Part shown: in pieces, positions 53,895 to 64,000 of the stretch
Numbering within the stretch: position 1 is the first letter of the stretch
How the letters are laid out: the number at the start of each line of letters is the position of its first letter
Assembly: GCF_009734385.1 (NCBI RefSeq)
Contig: NZ_CP046452.1
Span: 558,001 to 622,000 of the forward strand
DNA length: 64,000 nt
Source of the DNA: Corynebacterium kalinowskii
GTDB taxonomy: Bacteria > Actinomycetota > Actinomycetes > Mycobacteriales > Mycobacteriaceae
Direction: 5' to 3'
The notes under the pieces: model-generated
Told to the model about the DNA's origin: nothing
What the model saw: only the letters and a program-made list of their open reading frames with translations
Databases searched by the model: none
Translations under genes and position numbers: made by a program

Positions 53895-54329
53895 ATGAAA
53901 CGAATCGTGGCAGGTCTTAGTTGTCTGTTCCTTGTCGCCTGCGGAAACGACGCAGCCCCACTTGCGGAAGCCATCCGCAGCCACGATTCCTTCACCCTCG
54001 CACAAGTGGCGGAGCATCCGGTGGAGAAGGCTTATGTATTCTGTCCCTACAGCTCGCCGGAGCTTGCCGAAGAGCGGGGATTCAAAGGCAGCGACATTCC
54101 GAGTGAATTCGGCAGTAGCTACAGCCGAGAATTTTCCTCGGGAATCGGCCTGATCTATTCCGACGGCACGGAAGCCGCCATCGAGTGGTTCGACCACACC
54201 GAAATAGAAGCTTGTGCAGCCGGGTACAAGGAAGAGCTCGACCCTAACTCGCTAATGACCGTGGTCAAAGTGCAGCGAAAATTCACCAACCCGGACGCTG
54301 AAAAGACCGTCCGAGTACTTAAGTACTAG
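53895..54329 (+). CDS. Small lipoprotein of unknown function
   Basis: The 144 residues from ATG 53895 have lipobox LVAC (Cys16). A GTG-type extension to 53874 would add a charged start and is less likely. The mature part has two further Cys (VFCPYSSP, EIEACAAGY) that may form a disulfide. It is convergent with the alpha/beta hydrolase gene, overlapping by four bases. No family is recognised. Confidence 0.7.
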   Translation: MKRIVAGLSCLFLVACGNDAAPLAEAIRSHDSFTLAQVAEHPVEKAYVFCPYSSPELAEERGFKGSDIPSEFGSSYSREFSSGIGLIYSDGTEAAIEWFDHTEIEACAAGYKEELDPNSLMTVVKVQRKFTNPDAEKTVRVLKY

Positions 54330-55075
54330 GCCAAGAACTCTTCCACCAGACGGTTGTAATCCTCGGCACGCTCGACATTGAGCAAATGCGCGGCCGGGGA
54401 GAACTCGTGATACTCGGCGTCCGGAATGGAGTCCGCCAAGAACCGGACCACCTCAGGTGCGGTCGAGCCGTCTTCGGTGCCAGCCACGACGAGGGTTGGC
54501 ACTTCAATGGAAGAAAGCCATGACGTGGAATCGAAGGAAGATAGCGCGCCACACGCAACCGCATAGCCTTCAGCCGGGGTCGCGGAAATCATGCGGCGCC
54601 AGTGCTCCAAGGATGCTGGATGCGCTGCGATCCAGGTAGGGGAGAACCATCGGCTAATCACGGTGTGTGAAAGCTCGTCCAGGCCTCCCGAACGTGCGAT
54701 AGCTGCCTTCTCAGTCCACGATTCCGGAGTGCCGAAAACCGCCGCCGTAGAGGTGAGCACTAGCTTGCGAACCCGACCGGAATTCAGGGCAAGGTGCTGG
54801 GCAACGGCGCCACCGAGAGACAAGCCGATAACGTCGAACGTCGTGACACCCAGTGAATCTAGCGTGGATAGGACGTCGGAGGCGAGGTCGTCGATAAGCG
54901 CGGGCCCTTCGATTGTAGAGGCCCCGTGGCCGCGGTGGTCGAGGGCGATAACGCGCCTGGATGCCGCGAAATAATCGAGCTGGGGGAGCCACATTTCGGC
55001 GCTCGAACCGAGCGAACCGAGCAGGACGAGGGGAGTCGCGGAGCCAGAACCAAAGGAGACAGAGTTGAGGATCAT
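54326..55075 (-). CDS. Alpha/beta hydrolase, 3-oxoadipate enol-lactonase-like
   Basis: This 249-residue alpha/beta hydrolase has LLGSLGSSAEMW (oxyanion region), nucleophile Ser in GLSLGG (about 90-95), an acid in AGTEDGSTAP and a His in SPAAHLLNVE. The pattern LDHRGHGAS is like PcaD. In C. glutamicum this locus lies near the aromatic-degradation genes, but none are present here, so the substrate is uncertain. ATG 55075 is used; a longer frame to 55153 is unsupported. Confidence 0.82.
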   Translation of the reverse strand: MILNSVSFGSGSATPLVLLGSLGSSAEMWLPQLDYFAASRRVIALDHRGHGASTIEGPALIDDLASDVLSTLDSLGVTTFDVIGLSLGGAVAQHLALNSGRVRKLVLTSTAAVFGTPESWTEKAAIARSGGLDELSHTVISRWFSPTWIAAHPASLEHWRRMISATPAEGYAVACGALSSFDSTSWLSSIEVPTLVVAGTEDGSTAPEVVRFLADSIPDAEYHEFSPAAHLLNVERAEDYNRLVEEFLA

Positions 55076-55184
55076 GGAGCCCAGCCTAGCCACGGCGGGG
55101 CATTCTTGCCCGTGATAATAATTGCGGTAGGGTAGGGCAACTCCCATTTCCACCCGGCCCTAGATTGCGAGATCGAACAGACCT

Positions 55185-56462
55185 ATGGCACGCATGCAAG
55201 AAAGCGCTGACCTGCTCAAATGCTCCTTCTGTGGCAAGAGTCAAAAGCAGGTAAAGAAGCTCATCGCCGGTGGCGGCGTCTACATTTGTGACGAATGTAT
55301 TGAGCTGTGCAACGAGATCATCGAGGAAGAACTCGGTGCTGCCGCTGCCGAAACGTCCGGCGAGCAGAAACTGCCGAAGCCGACGGAGATTTCTGCGTTC
55401 CTGGACAAGTATGTCATCGGCCAGGAGCGAGCGAAGCGTGTCCTCGCCGTCGCTGTCTACAACCATTACAAGCGCATCCGCGCCGAAGAATCCCGCAACC
55501 TGGGCAAGAAGCGCGACGACGACATCGAGCTGGCCAAGTCCAACATCCTCATGCTTGGCCCAACCGGATCCGGCAAGACGTACCTCGCGCAGACGCTCGC
55601 GAAGCTTCTCGACGTTCCATTCGCCATCGCCGATGCCACCTCGCTGACCGAGGCGGGTTACGTTGGTGAAGACGTGGAGAACATCTTGCTCAAGCTCCTG
55701 CAAGCTGCCGACTTTGATGTTGCACGCGCCCAGCGCGGCATTATCTACATCGATGAAGTAGACAAGATCTCCCGTAAGTCGGAGAACCCGTCGATTACTC
55801 GCGATGTGTCCGGTGAAGGTGTGCAGCAGGCGCTGCTGAAGATTCTGGAAGGTACCGTCGCTGCCGTGCCGCCACAGGGTGGCCGCAAGCACCCCAACCA
55901 GGAATTCATCCAGCTGGACACTTCCAACATCCTGTTCATCGTGGCTGGCGCGTTCGCGGGCTTGGAGCAGGTTATTGAGGCACGCCGTGGCAAGAAGGGC
56001 TTGGGATTCGGCTCGGAGGTTACTTCCAAAGCTGATCGGGACGAAGTCGACATCTTCTCTGAGGTGCGCCCAGAGGATCTGGTGAAGTTCGGCCTAATCC
56101 CGGAGTTTATTGGTCGCCTTCCGGTGGTGGCAACCGTGACTAATCTGGATCGCGATTCCCTGGTTAAGGTGCTTACCGAGCCACGCAATTCCCTGGTTAA
56201 GCAGTACCAGCGCCTGTTCGAGATGGATGGCGTTGTATTGACGTTCACGGACGAGTCGCTCGAAGCTATTGCGGATCTGGCGCTGGAGCGTAAGACCGGT
56301 GCGCGAGGTTTGCGTTCCATCATGGAAGAGATCCTTGTTCCGATCATGTACGACATTCCGGATCGCGAGGATCTAGCCGAGGTCATCATCTCTGAAGCTG
56401 CTGCTCGTGGCGAGTCAGAACCGCGCCTCGTGACTACCGCCGAGAAGGAAAAGACCGCCTAA
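55185..56462 (+). CDS. clpX: ATP-dependent Clp protease ATP-binding subunit ClpX
   Basis: This 425-residue unfoldase has an N-terminal C4 zinc finger (Cys13, Cys16, Cys35, Cys38), Walker A GPTGSGKT (125-132), Walker [10 protein letters not shown], the [16 protein letters not shown] region and sensor 2 GARGLRS. It delivers tagged proteins to ClpP1P2, encoded just upstream. Its end overlaps the convergent TetR gene by four bases. Confidence 0.97.
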   Translation: MARMQESADLLKCSFCGKSQKQVKKLIAGGGVYICDECIELCNEIIEEELGAAAAETSGEQKLPKPTEISAFLDKYVIGQERAKRVLAVAVYNHYKRIRAEESRNLGKKRDDDIELAKSNILMLGPTGSGKTYLAQTLAKLLDVPFAIADATSLTEAGYVGEDVENILLKLLQAADFDVARAQRGIIYIDEVDKISRKSENPSITRDVSGEGVQQALLKILEGTVAAVPPQGGRKHPNQEFIQLDTSNILFIVAGAFAGLEQVIEARRGKKGLGFGSEVTSKADRDEVDIFSEVRPEDLVKFGLIPEFIGRLPVVATVTNLDRDSLVKVLTEPRNSLVKQYQRLFEMDGVVLTFTDESLEAIADLALERKTGARGLRSIMEEILVPIMYDIPDREDLAEVIISEAAARGESEPRLVTTAEKEKTA

Positions 56463-57190
56463 AACTCGAGTTCGTTGTCGTAAATTGCGCTGCTGGCGCC
56501 CTTGTCGTTGCTGTCAGCGCGTAGCTTCAGGTAGCTCATCTCATCTCTGGAACCCAGATTTGAGGTGAGGAACGCCAGCACGGTGTCAATGACCAGGTTC
56601 AGGTTGCCGTCGAGGTTGGCCTCATCCATCAAGTTGATGGAATAGAGGTTATTGAAGGTCGCCGAGTACACCGTGCGGTGGAAACAGATCGACGTGATGA
56701 TGGAATAGACGTCGATGGCGGAGATGCCGGAGCGGAAAGCGCCGGCATCCTGGCCCATCATCAGCAGCTTGTCCATCTGCAACAACACGATGGATTGGTC
56801 GGCGAGTGCAGCGCTGTCATTCATACCGCCCCAACCAAACAGATTCTCGAGCACCATGAGTCGCACTGCATGGGGATGCGAAGTGATGCGCCGGTAGATG
56901 ACCTCAACGACCTTCCGTACGCCCTCAACCGGCACCGTTGACTCCAGCTCCATATCCTGCGGCTCGGGGCGCAGTTGAGCGATAGCAAGCTTGAGGGCCT
57001 CCATATAGAGGCCCTTCTTGTCGCCGAAGTGGTAATGAATCATGCGTTTGGACATGCCCGATTCCTGGGCAATGGTGTCGATCTTGGCTTCGTCGAAGCC
57101 GACCTCCGAAAACTGGACCATCGCCGTTTCGACCACACGAGCAGTTTCAGATTGAACCGAGGCGTTCACAGCACAAGACCTTTTCTTCAT
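56459..57190 (-). CDS. TetR-family regulator beside clpX and mdh
   Basis: The 243 residues have a TetR helix-turn-helix (about 16-64: [46 protein letters not shown]) and a RutR/YcdC-like C-terminal domain. A basic leader MKKRS starts at ATG 57190. It is divergent from mdh, and the GCACGAAA palindrome lies between them. The target and ligand are unknown. Confidence 0.88.
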   Translation of the reverse strand: MKKRSCAVNASVQSETARVVETAMVQFSEVGFDEAKIDTIAQESGMSKRMIHYHFGDKKGLYMEALKLAIAQLRPEPQDMELESTVPVEGVRKVVEVIYRRITSHPHAVRLMVLENLFGWGGMNDSAALADQSIVLLQMDKLLMMGQDAGAFRSGISAIDVYSIITSICFHRTVYSATFNNLYSINLMDEANLDGNLNLVIDTVLAFLTSNLGSRDEMSYLKLRADSNDKGASSAIYDNELEF

Positions 57191-57345
57191 TTTTATTGCG
57201 TACAGATATAGAACTTATGGTGCCTGAAAAAGTCCGAATGCGATACGGGCTCGTTAAAGGTGCTGTGTAGATGAACGATTCCCACCCAATTGTGGGGTAG
57301 TGGCTGCTGAATTTTGTGTCGTTGGCTGTGCACCCGTAATTGGTC

Positions 57346-57362
57346 GCACGAAAATTTCGTGC
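57346..57362. promoter_or_regulatory. Perfect palindrome between tetR and mdh
   Basis: GCACGAAA-A-TTTCGTGC, 8-bp arms around one base, in the 260-base divergent region. Size and place fit a TetR-type operator. A second weak hairpin, CCCAC...GTGGG, lies at about 57282-57297. The rest of the region shows no strong element. Confidence 0.5.
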
Positions 57363-57402
57363 TGTGCATCCGGTCGTTTCTCGCTACGCTTGGGGGAGGT
57401 AA

Positions 57403-58425
<1,023 letters not shown>

Positions 58426-58438
58426 TCCCTTTTTGTTA

Positions 58439-58467
58439 AGCGCCTCTCCTGATGGAGGGGCGCTTTT
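58439..58467 (+). terminator. Terminator of mdh
   Basis: GCGCCTCTCC (58440-58449) pairs with GGAGGGGCGC (58454-58463) with one T-G pair, followed by TTTTG. Confidence 0.88.
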
Positions 58468-58572
58468 GCTTTTGGGAAGTGCCCCCGCTTAAGCGTTCTG
58501 AAAAGACATTGTGTTCCAGTTCATGAAAAATGGTACTTAGTGATCATCTATTTTTCGTAAAGGGCAACAACC

Positions 58573-60212
58573 ATGGCTAAGAACCAGTTCCAAACCGAAG
58601 CTGTCGTATTCAAAGCGGGCGAAGAGGGGCGCTTTGAATGTGAAGTGCGTTCCAAGATGGGTAGGTATGCAATCATATGCAAGGTGGCTGATGCAGATAC
58701 TCCCGATGTCAGCGGAGACGAAGTACTGACCTCCAATGAAGCGATCTTGAATAGTATCTGGCTAGCGGCTGTTGCTTATCAGGCGTATCAAGACTCAGAA
58801 ACTGAAGCCGAAAAGGAAACCTTTCTCGCTCAAGCTGCTGAGCTGGGAAGGACGGCGACCTATCTTGCTGAGCTTTCTGACCTACTCATCGATGATTTTC
58901 AAGAGGGCTATTGTTCTCACTGTTTTGCGTTGGCCCAACATCGAGTTGTCGACGGCAAGAAGACCTTTATTTGCCAAACTTGTGGAAACGCGACTCAACA
59001 TTGTGTCGTTCCTGCCTGTAAGCACTTTGCTACTAAGTTTCATTCCCTGGAAAATGTCGCCTCTCTCTGTGCTGAGCACCGACACGATATTCCGGACTTT
59101 GAAAAGGCAGACATGCGGATTGCAGATTTGGCGGATTTTGGAAAACTTATGGAGTACAAGTCCCCGAATGTGATCAAAGGTGCAAAATATGTGGCAACTG
59201 GAGTCGCAGCCTTAGGAGTTGCTAGTGGAATTGGATTTGCTGCAGCTCCTGCTATCGGTGGAATAGTAGGTTCCACATTCTTGGGGTATTCAGGTGCGGT
59301 TGCGACTAATGCAGGCTTGGCTGCGCTAGGGTTCGGTTCTCTGGCTTCTGGTGGTTTAGGAATGGCAGGTGGCACACTCGTCGTATCCGCAGCTGGTGGG
59401 ATGCTAGGTACTGCTTTCGGAACGAAGGTCGCAAGCGCTTGGATCAGTGAAGATAAGTCATTCAAAATCACCAAGCTTAGAGAGGGTAATGGCGGGGTAC
59501 CGGTTCTCATTGCTCGCGGTTTTACCACGGAAAAAAGCTTGGACTGGCGATCGCCAGTCCGAGCTGTCGAAAAAGCCTACCCACAGTCGCCGATTTATCT
59601 AATTGAGTGGGGAAGTAAGGAAGCCGTGATCTCGCTGTTGCGCTGGGGCTTCAAGCAGGCGGTGCAGCTGCGGGGCAAATAGTACTAAAGACAGTAGCAA
59701 AAGCCAGTAAAGCTCTAGCAAAGGTGGCGGGACCGATAACCCCATTGCTTACAGTTGCTGATTTGGCAAAGAATCCTTGGCACGTTGCTGTCAATCGCGC
59801 AAATAAAACAGGTTTGGCATTGGCGACGTTGATCAAGAAGTCCGATATTTCAGAATGTGTTCTGGTCGGCCATAGTCTAGGTGGGCGCGTAATGATCAAT
59901 GCTGCACAAGCACTTGCCTCTGAGTCGGTGCCAGTGGTCCATACTATGCATTTGTTTGGTGCAGCTTCGGGGCAACGCAAAGAATGGGACGCGCTGGAAA
60001 AAGCTGTAATTGGGCAGATTCACAACTACCATTCGCTAAACGATTCGGTGTTGAAATATCTCTATACTGCCGCGCAACTAGGTAATCGGGCAGTTGGGCT
60101 AGAGGGGTTCAAGGCCGAGAGCAACAAAATCGTAGATCATGATGTGTCTGAAACTGTTCGCAAGCACGGAAAGTACTATGACCTCGTTGACCTCGATATG
60201 ACGGCAGCTTAA
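58573..60212 (+). pseudogene. Frameshifted zinc-ribbon DUF726-type alpha/beta hydrolase gene
   Basis: Two reading frames add up to one protein. 58573-59682 (369 residues) has a helical start, a C4-type zinc ribbon (YCSHCF ... FICQTCGNATQHCVVPACKHF, about 113-155), Gly/Ala-rich membrane hairpins (about 200-290) and the first hydrolase strands (VPVLIARGFTTEK, IYLIEWGSKE). The frame stops at TAG 59680. The frame one base earlier continues from about 59652 with KTVAKASKALAKVAGP, KNPWHVA, nucleophile GHSLGGR, HNYHSLNDSVLKYLY and HDVSETVRKHGKYY, all typical of DUF726. A one-base deletion near 59650-59680 explains this. The gene is more A+T-rich than its neighbours. Confidence 0.8.
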
Positions 60213-60591
60213 CTCTCATCCAAAGTAGGCAGAGCTCGTTGCCTTTTGGGTACCGGGATGCACCTTTGCTTCGGCAATTCGAGCAGTCAACGCGTTAGCC
60301 CCGACGGGCTTCAACGGAGTGGCAACCTGACCTAGTGTGCGAGGCTATGAAGAACCTGCTGGGCTTGGTGTTTATTTCAACTTTAGGTCCGAACCAATGT
60401 GATCAAAGGTTTAGGCTTTTGCGTGCAGTGCGTTCATATCCGGACGAATTTTTCGGTGATGAGCGAAAAGTCGCATGTGGCAACGCTGGTCGCTGGGAAT
60501 AAGAGAGAACCAACCGGACGAATTTGGCCTGCCCGACAAGTTCGTCCGGGGCACCTAAACCCAGTTCGGCAAGCGCGTTAAGATAGTCCCC
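60213..60591 (+). promoter_or_regulatory. valS upstream region with CCGGACGAA repeats
   Basis: CCGGACGAATTT occurs at 60440-60451 and 60514-60525, and TTCGTCCGG at 60541-60549 forms a 9-bp inverted repeat with the second copy. TAAGAT at 60578-60583 lies eight bases before ATG 60592 and may be a -10 box of a leaderless valS mRNA. No T-box motif is seen. The first half (60213-60430) shows nothing recognisable. Confidence 0.5.
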
Positions 60592-63204
60592 ATGACAAAT
60601 CGCGCGGATAAACTACCAAAAAGCTGGGACCCACAAGCCGTTGAAGCAGACCTCTACAACGGCTGGGTAGAAAAGGGCTACTTCACTGCTGACCCAAGCA
60701 GCGATAAGCAGCCTTTCTCTGTCATGCTTCCGCCGCCGAACGTCACCGGTCAGCTGCATATGGGCCATGCGCTGAACAACACGCTTATCGACGCCATGTG
60801 CCGTCGCAAGCGCATGCAGGGCTATGAAGTCCTGTGGCTTCCGGGTATGGACCACGCTGGTATCGCTACCCAGACCAAGGTCGAAGCGATGCTCCGCGAG
60901 ACCGAGGGAAAGAAGCGCTGGGATTACGAGCGCGAAGAGTTTATTGAGAAGGTCTGGGAGTGGAAGCGCGAGTACGGTGGCAAGATCACCGAGCAGATGC
61001 GCGCTATCGGTTCCGGCGTTGACTGGTCCCGCGAGCGCTTCACCCTGGATGAGGGTCTGTCCAACGCCGTCCAGACGATCTTCAAGCAGTTGTACGACAA
61101 GGGCATGATTTACCGCGCGAATCGCCTGGTCAACTGGTCTCCAGTGCTGGAAACCGCGGTCTCGGACATTGAGGTTGTGTACAAGGACGTTGAGGGCGAG
61201 CTCGTCTCGATCCTCTACGGCGATCCAAACGGCGACCACGTCATCGTTGCCACCACTCGTGTGGAAACCATGCTCGGCGACGTCGCCGTCGCCGTTCACC
61301 CAGATGACGAGCGCTACCAGGATTTGGTGGGCAAAACCTTGCCGCACCCATTCATCGAAGGTCGCGAGATGATCGTGGTCGCCGATACCTACGTCGATCC
61401 AGAGTTCGGCACGGGTGCCGTGAAAATCACCCCGGCGCACGACCCGAATGACTACGCGCTCGGCCAACGCCACAACCTGGACATGCCGACCATCATGGAT
61501 GCCACCGGCCACATCGCCGACACTGGTACCCAGTTCGATGGCATGGATCGTTTCGAGGCTCGCGTGAAGATCCGCGAAGCCCTGGCCGCACAAAACAGAA
61601 TCGTCAAGGAAGTACGCCCGTACCTGCACTCTGTCGGTCACTCCGAGCGTTCCGGCGAGCCGATTGAGCCACGCCTGTCTCTGCAGTGGTTCGTTAAGGT
61701 CGATGAGCTGGCCAAGATGTCCGGCGACGCTGTCCGCAACGGTGACACCAAGATCCACCCGACCAACTTGGAGCCGCGCTACTTCGACTGGGTCGATGAC
61801 ATGCACGACTGGACCATCTCCCGCCAGCTGTGGTGGGGCCACCGCATCCCAATCTGGTACGGCCCAGAAGGCGAGGTAGTTTGCGTCGGACCTGGCGAGG
61901 AAGCGCCGGAAGGTTACGTCCAAGACGAAGACGTCCTCGACACCTGGTTCTCCTCCGCACTCTGGCCATTCTCCACCCTGGGCTGGCCTGGCGAATCCGA
62001 TGAGCTGGACAAGTTCTACCCAACCTCCGTGCTGGTCACGGCCTACGACATTTTGTTCTTCTGGGTCGCCCGCATGATGATGTTCGGCACCTTCGCCGCC
62101 ACCGAAACCGAAGGCATGCCGAAGATCCCATTCACCGACATCTTCCTCCACGGCCTGGTCCGCGACGAGCAGGGCCGCAAGATGTCCAAGTCCTTGGGCA
62201 ACGGCATTGACCCGATGGACTGGGTCAACAAGTATGGCGCCGACGCACTGCGCTTCACCCTGGCCCGTGGCACCAACCCAGGCGTCGACCTGCCAGTTGG
62301 CGAGGACGCCGCGCAGAGCTCCCGCAACTTTGCGACCAAGCTGTTTAACGCCACCAAGTTTGCGCTGATGAACGGGGCTAAGGTAGGCGAGCTGCCTGCC
62401 CGCGAGGAACTCACCGATGCCGACAAGTGGATCCTCGACCGCCTCGAGACCGTTCGCGCCGAGGTGGACGACTACCTCGATCGCTACCAGTTCGCCAAGG
62501 CCAACGAAGCACTCTTCCACTTCGTGTGGGACGAATACTGCGACTGGTACCTCGAGATCGCCAAGACCCAGATGAACGACAACACCCAGCTCGTGCTCGG
62601 TCGCGTGCTGGATGTGGTGCTGCGTCTGCTGCACCCTGCGATGCCGTTCGTCACCGAGGTGCTGTGGCAGGCGCTTACCGACGGCGAGTCCCTCGTCATC
62701 GCGTCCTGGCCAACCTCCGAGATGACCAATGGCGGTCTTCCAGCAGACGAAGAAGCGGCTCGTCGTATTGAGGATGCGCAGAAACTCATTACCGAGATTC
62801 GTCGCTTCCGCTCCGATCAGGGCGTCAAGCCATCGCAGTGGGTCCCAGCCCGACTGGAATTCGGGGATTTGGCTGGGCTTGAGGAGACGATTCGCAGCCT
62901 GGCGCGCGTCGAGAAGCCTGCAGAGTTTAATCCGAGCGCAAGCATTGAGGTGCGCCTGTCCCAGGGCACGGTTGAAGTCGAGTTGGATACTTCCGACGCC
63001 GTGGATCTGGACGCTGAGCGCAAACGCTTGGAAAAGGACCTGAAGGTAGCGGAGAAGGAGCTGGAGACGACGGCCAAGAAGCTCGGCAATGAGGCGTTCC
63101 TGGCCAAAGCTCCGGATGCTGTTGTAGAGAAGATCCGCGCGCGCCAGACCCTTGCGAGGGAGGAATTCGAGCGCATCACTGCGCGGTTGCAGGAGCTCGG
63201 CTAG
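60592..63204 (+). CDS. valS: Valyl-tRNA synthetase
   Basis: This 870-residue class I synthetase charges tRNA-Val. The HIGH signature is HMGH (56-59, [15 protein letters not shown]), KMSKS is at 530-534, and the editing domain lies between (about 190-350, with [15 protein letters not shown] and the conserved [10 protein letters not shown]). An anticodon-binding domain and a C-terminal coiled coil (about 805-870) complete it. The start codon has no clear ribosome site. Confidence 0.96.
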   Translation: MTNRADKLPKSWDPQAVEADLYNGWVEKGYFTADPSSDKQPFSVMLPPPNVTGQLHMGHALNNTLIDAMCRRKRMQGYEVLWLPGMDHAGIATQTKVEAMLRETEGKKRWDYEREEFIEKVWEWKREYGGKITEQMRAIGSGVDWSRERFTLDEGLSNAVQTIFKQLYDKGMIYRANRLVNWSPVLETAVSDIEVVYKDVEGELVSILYGDPNGDHVIVATTRVETMLGDVAVAVHPDDERYQDLVGKTLPHPFIEGREMIVVADTYVDPEFGTGAVKITPAHDPNDYALGQRHNLDMPTIMDATGHIADTGTQFDGMDRFEARVKIREALAAQNRIVKEVRPYLHSVGHSERSGEPIEPRLSLQWFVKVDELAKMSGDAVRNGDTKIHPTNLEPRYFDWVDDMHDWTISRQLWWGHRIPIWYGPEGEVVCVGPGEEAPEGYVQDEDVLDTWFSSALWPFSTLGWPGESDELDKFYPTSVLVTAYDILFFWVARMMMFGTFAATETEGMPKIPFTDIFLHGLVRDEQGRKMSKSLGNGIDPMDWVNKYGADALRFTLARGTNPGVDLPVGEDAAQSSRNFATKLFNATKFALMNGAKVGELPAREELTDADKWILDRLETVRAEVDDYLDRYQFAKANEALFHFVWDEYCDWYLEIAKTQMNDNTQLVLGRVLDVVLRLLHPAMPFVTEVLWQALTDGESLVIASWPTSEMTNGGLPADEEAARRIEDAQKLITEIRRFRSDQGVKPSQWVPARLEFGDLAGLEETIRSLARVEKPAEFNPSASIEVRLSQGTVEVELDTSDAVDLDAERKRLEKDLKVAEKELETTAKKLGNEAFLAKAPDAVVEKIRARQTLAREEFERITARLQELG

Positions 63205-63215
63205 GGTACTTAAAC

Positions 63216-64000
63216 ATGCGCTTTGGCATTGACTTCGGTACGACCCGCACGGTAATCGCATGCGTTGATCGCGGGAACTATCCGGTGGTTAACGTCATGG
63301 ATACGGTGGGGGATTCACAGGAATACATTCCTACCGTTGTCGCCCTGGACGGAGATCAGCTCGTCGCGGGTTGGAAAACCGAGGATCTTCCTGCCAAAGC
63401 ACGCTCCTTCAAGCGGCTGCTCTCGGCTCCCGGAACGAACACGCACACCCCGGTGCGTATCGGTGACGCCGAACGCCCACTGGGTGAGGTGCTGGATGTG
63501 TTCGCTCGGGAGGTAGTAGAGCAACTACGCGAGCAGTTCGACACCGATGAGATCGAAGTCGTACTCGGTGTGCCCGCGAACTCGCACTCTGCCCAGCGCC
63601 TCCTGACCTTGGCAGCATTTACGCAGGCCGGGGCCACGGTAGTTGGTATGGTGAACGAGCCGTCGGCTGCAGCGTTCGAATACACCCACCGTCACGCCCG
63701 GACTCTGAACACCAAGCGGCGCGCCGTGCTGGTTTATGACCTCGGTGGCGGTACTTTTGACTGCACACTCATGCGGATTGAAGAGCATGAGCATGTGGTG
63801 GAGAAGACCTTAGGGATCGCGCAGCTCGGTGGCGATGACTTCGACCGCCTCCTCGCAGACCTGGCACAGGCCCAGCTCGGGCGCGAACAAGACCTCGTGG
63901 ACGAGGCACGCTTTGCCAAGGAACAGCTAAAGCCACAGTCCCGCCGTCTGATTCTGGAGGTCGGTGACGAAGATGTCATCATCCCGGTGGAGGAATTCTA
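63216..64000 (+). CDS. Hsp70-family protein, N-terminal part
   Basis: The gene runs off the right edge; 261 residues are seen. It has the actin-like ATPase phosphate-1 motif FGIDFGTTRTVIA, NEPSAAAFEYT and phosphate-2 motif VYDLGGGTFDCTLM, as in DnaK, but the sequence is shortened and divergent from housekeeping DnaK (for example VLGVPANSHSAQR). It lies 11 bases after valS and may be cotranscribed. It is probably a DnaK paralogue of unknown clients. Confidence 0.88.
   Translation, partial: MRFGIDFGTTRTVIACVDRGNYPVVNVMDTVGDSQEYIPTVVALDGDQLVAGWKTEDLPAKARSFKRLLSAPGTNTHTPVRIGDAERPLGEVLDVFAREVVEQLREQFDTDEIEVVLGVPANSHSAQRLLTLAAFTQAGATVVGMVNEPSAAAFEYTHRHARTLNTKRRAVLVYDLGGGTFDCTLMRIEEHEHVVEKTLGIAQLGGDDFDRLLADLAQAQLGREQDLVDEARFAKEQLKPQSRRLILEVGDEDVIIPVEEF

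Noticed and set aside
59640-59690. Programmed -1 frameshift in the DUF726 gene
   Set aside because: No X-XXY-YYZ slippery site or downstream pseudoknot was visible; a simple one-base deletion is the simpler reading.
60399-60581. 60-codon open frame before valS
   Set aside because: It runs through the CCGGACGAA repeats, has no ribosome site and lacks coding character.
60213-60591. T-box riboswitch before valS
   Set aside because: The conserved T-box sequence and a following terminator/antiterminator pair are absent.
60613-63261. Antisense frame of 882 codons across valS
   Set aside because: Same codon-bias artefact; valS is unmistakable on the plus strand.

Overview
The window is a piece of a Corynebacterium chromosome. 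The evidence is a giant multidomain type I fatty acid synthase, the mycolate reductase/oligoribonuclease pair (cmrA-orn), a mycothiol-type DsbA protein beside pepN and trHbO, tandem clpP genes with a ClgR-type operator, malate dehydrogenase, many GTG/TTG starts, and many TAnnnT elements 6-8 bases before start codons that lack a ribosome binding site (leaderless mRNAs). Much of the gene content matches the Corynebacterium glutamicum region from valS/mdh/clpX to fasA, as I remember it. I do not assign a species.

Layout. 1-8.7 kb: 3' end of nagB, two small membrane proteins, tRNA-Leu, a secreted serine hydrolase divergent from a sensor kinase/response regulator pair, a TetR regulator divergent from a two-gene ABC exporter with a clear operator between them, and an RraA-like aldolase. 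8.8-17.8 kb: fasA. 17.8-26 kb: a YkvI-type permease, a winged-helix regulator with a membrane partner, a ugpAEBC-like glycerol-3-phosphate importer, then acpS, fasR and bcp. AcpS would activate the ACP domain of FasA and FasR would control its transcription, so lipid synthesis genes flank the importer. 26-33 kb: a DUF3618 protein, pncA, a small element bounded by a 25-bp duplication of the tRNA-Lys 3' end and carrying a DUF4839 lipoprotein, the L,D-transpeptidase lppS, a DUF305-like lipoprotein, tRNA-His, orn and cmrA. 33-42 kb: tRNA-Arg, a CopD-CtaG fusion, an SSB protein downstream of paired DnaA boxes, ettA, a thioesterase, glbO, an MscS channel and two LpqH-like lipoproteins. 42-49 kb: pepN, the DsbA protein, a secreted HNH nuclease, a radical SAM/SPASM enzyme, rpiB, a GGGDF-tailed membrane protein and a small HTH protein. 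49-57 kb: tRNA-Gly, tRNA-Pro, tig, a regulator made of two fused TetR units, clpP1-clpP2, a small lipoprotein, an alpha/beta hydrolase, clpX and another TetR gene. tig, clpP1P2 and clpX form a protein-quality-control cluster. 57-64 kb: mdh, a frameshifted zinc-ribbon/DUF726 hydrolase gene in more A+T-rich DNA, a repeat-bearing intergenic region, valS, and the start of an Hsp70-like gene that leaves the window.

Most of the window is ordinary core genome. The least explained parts are: the tRNA-Lys att-bounded element; two long inverted repeats that bury the Shine-Dalgarno sequences of exported-protein genes (41985-42034 and 46025-46052); the perfect DnaA-box palindrome before ssb; the fused double-TetR regulator; and the broken DUF726 gene with the CCGGACGAA repeat family between it and valS. 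I found no CRISPR array, no intact insertion sequence and no complete prophage.
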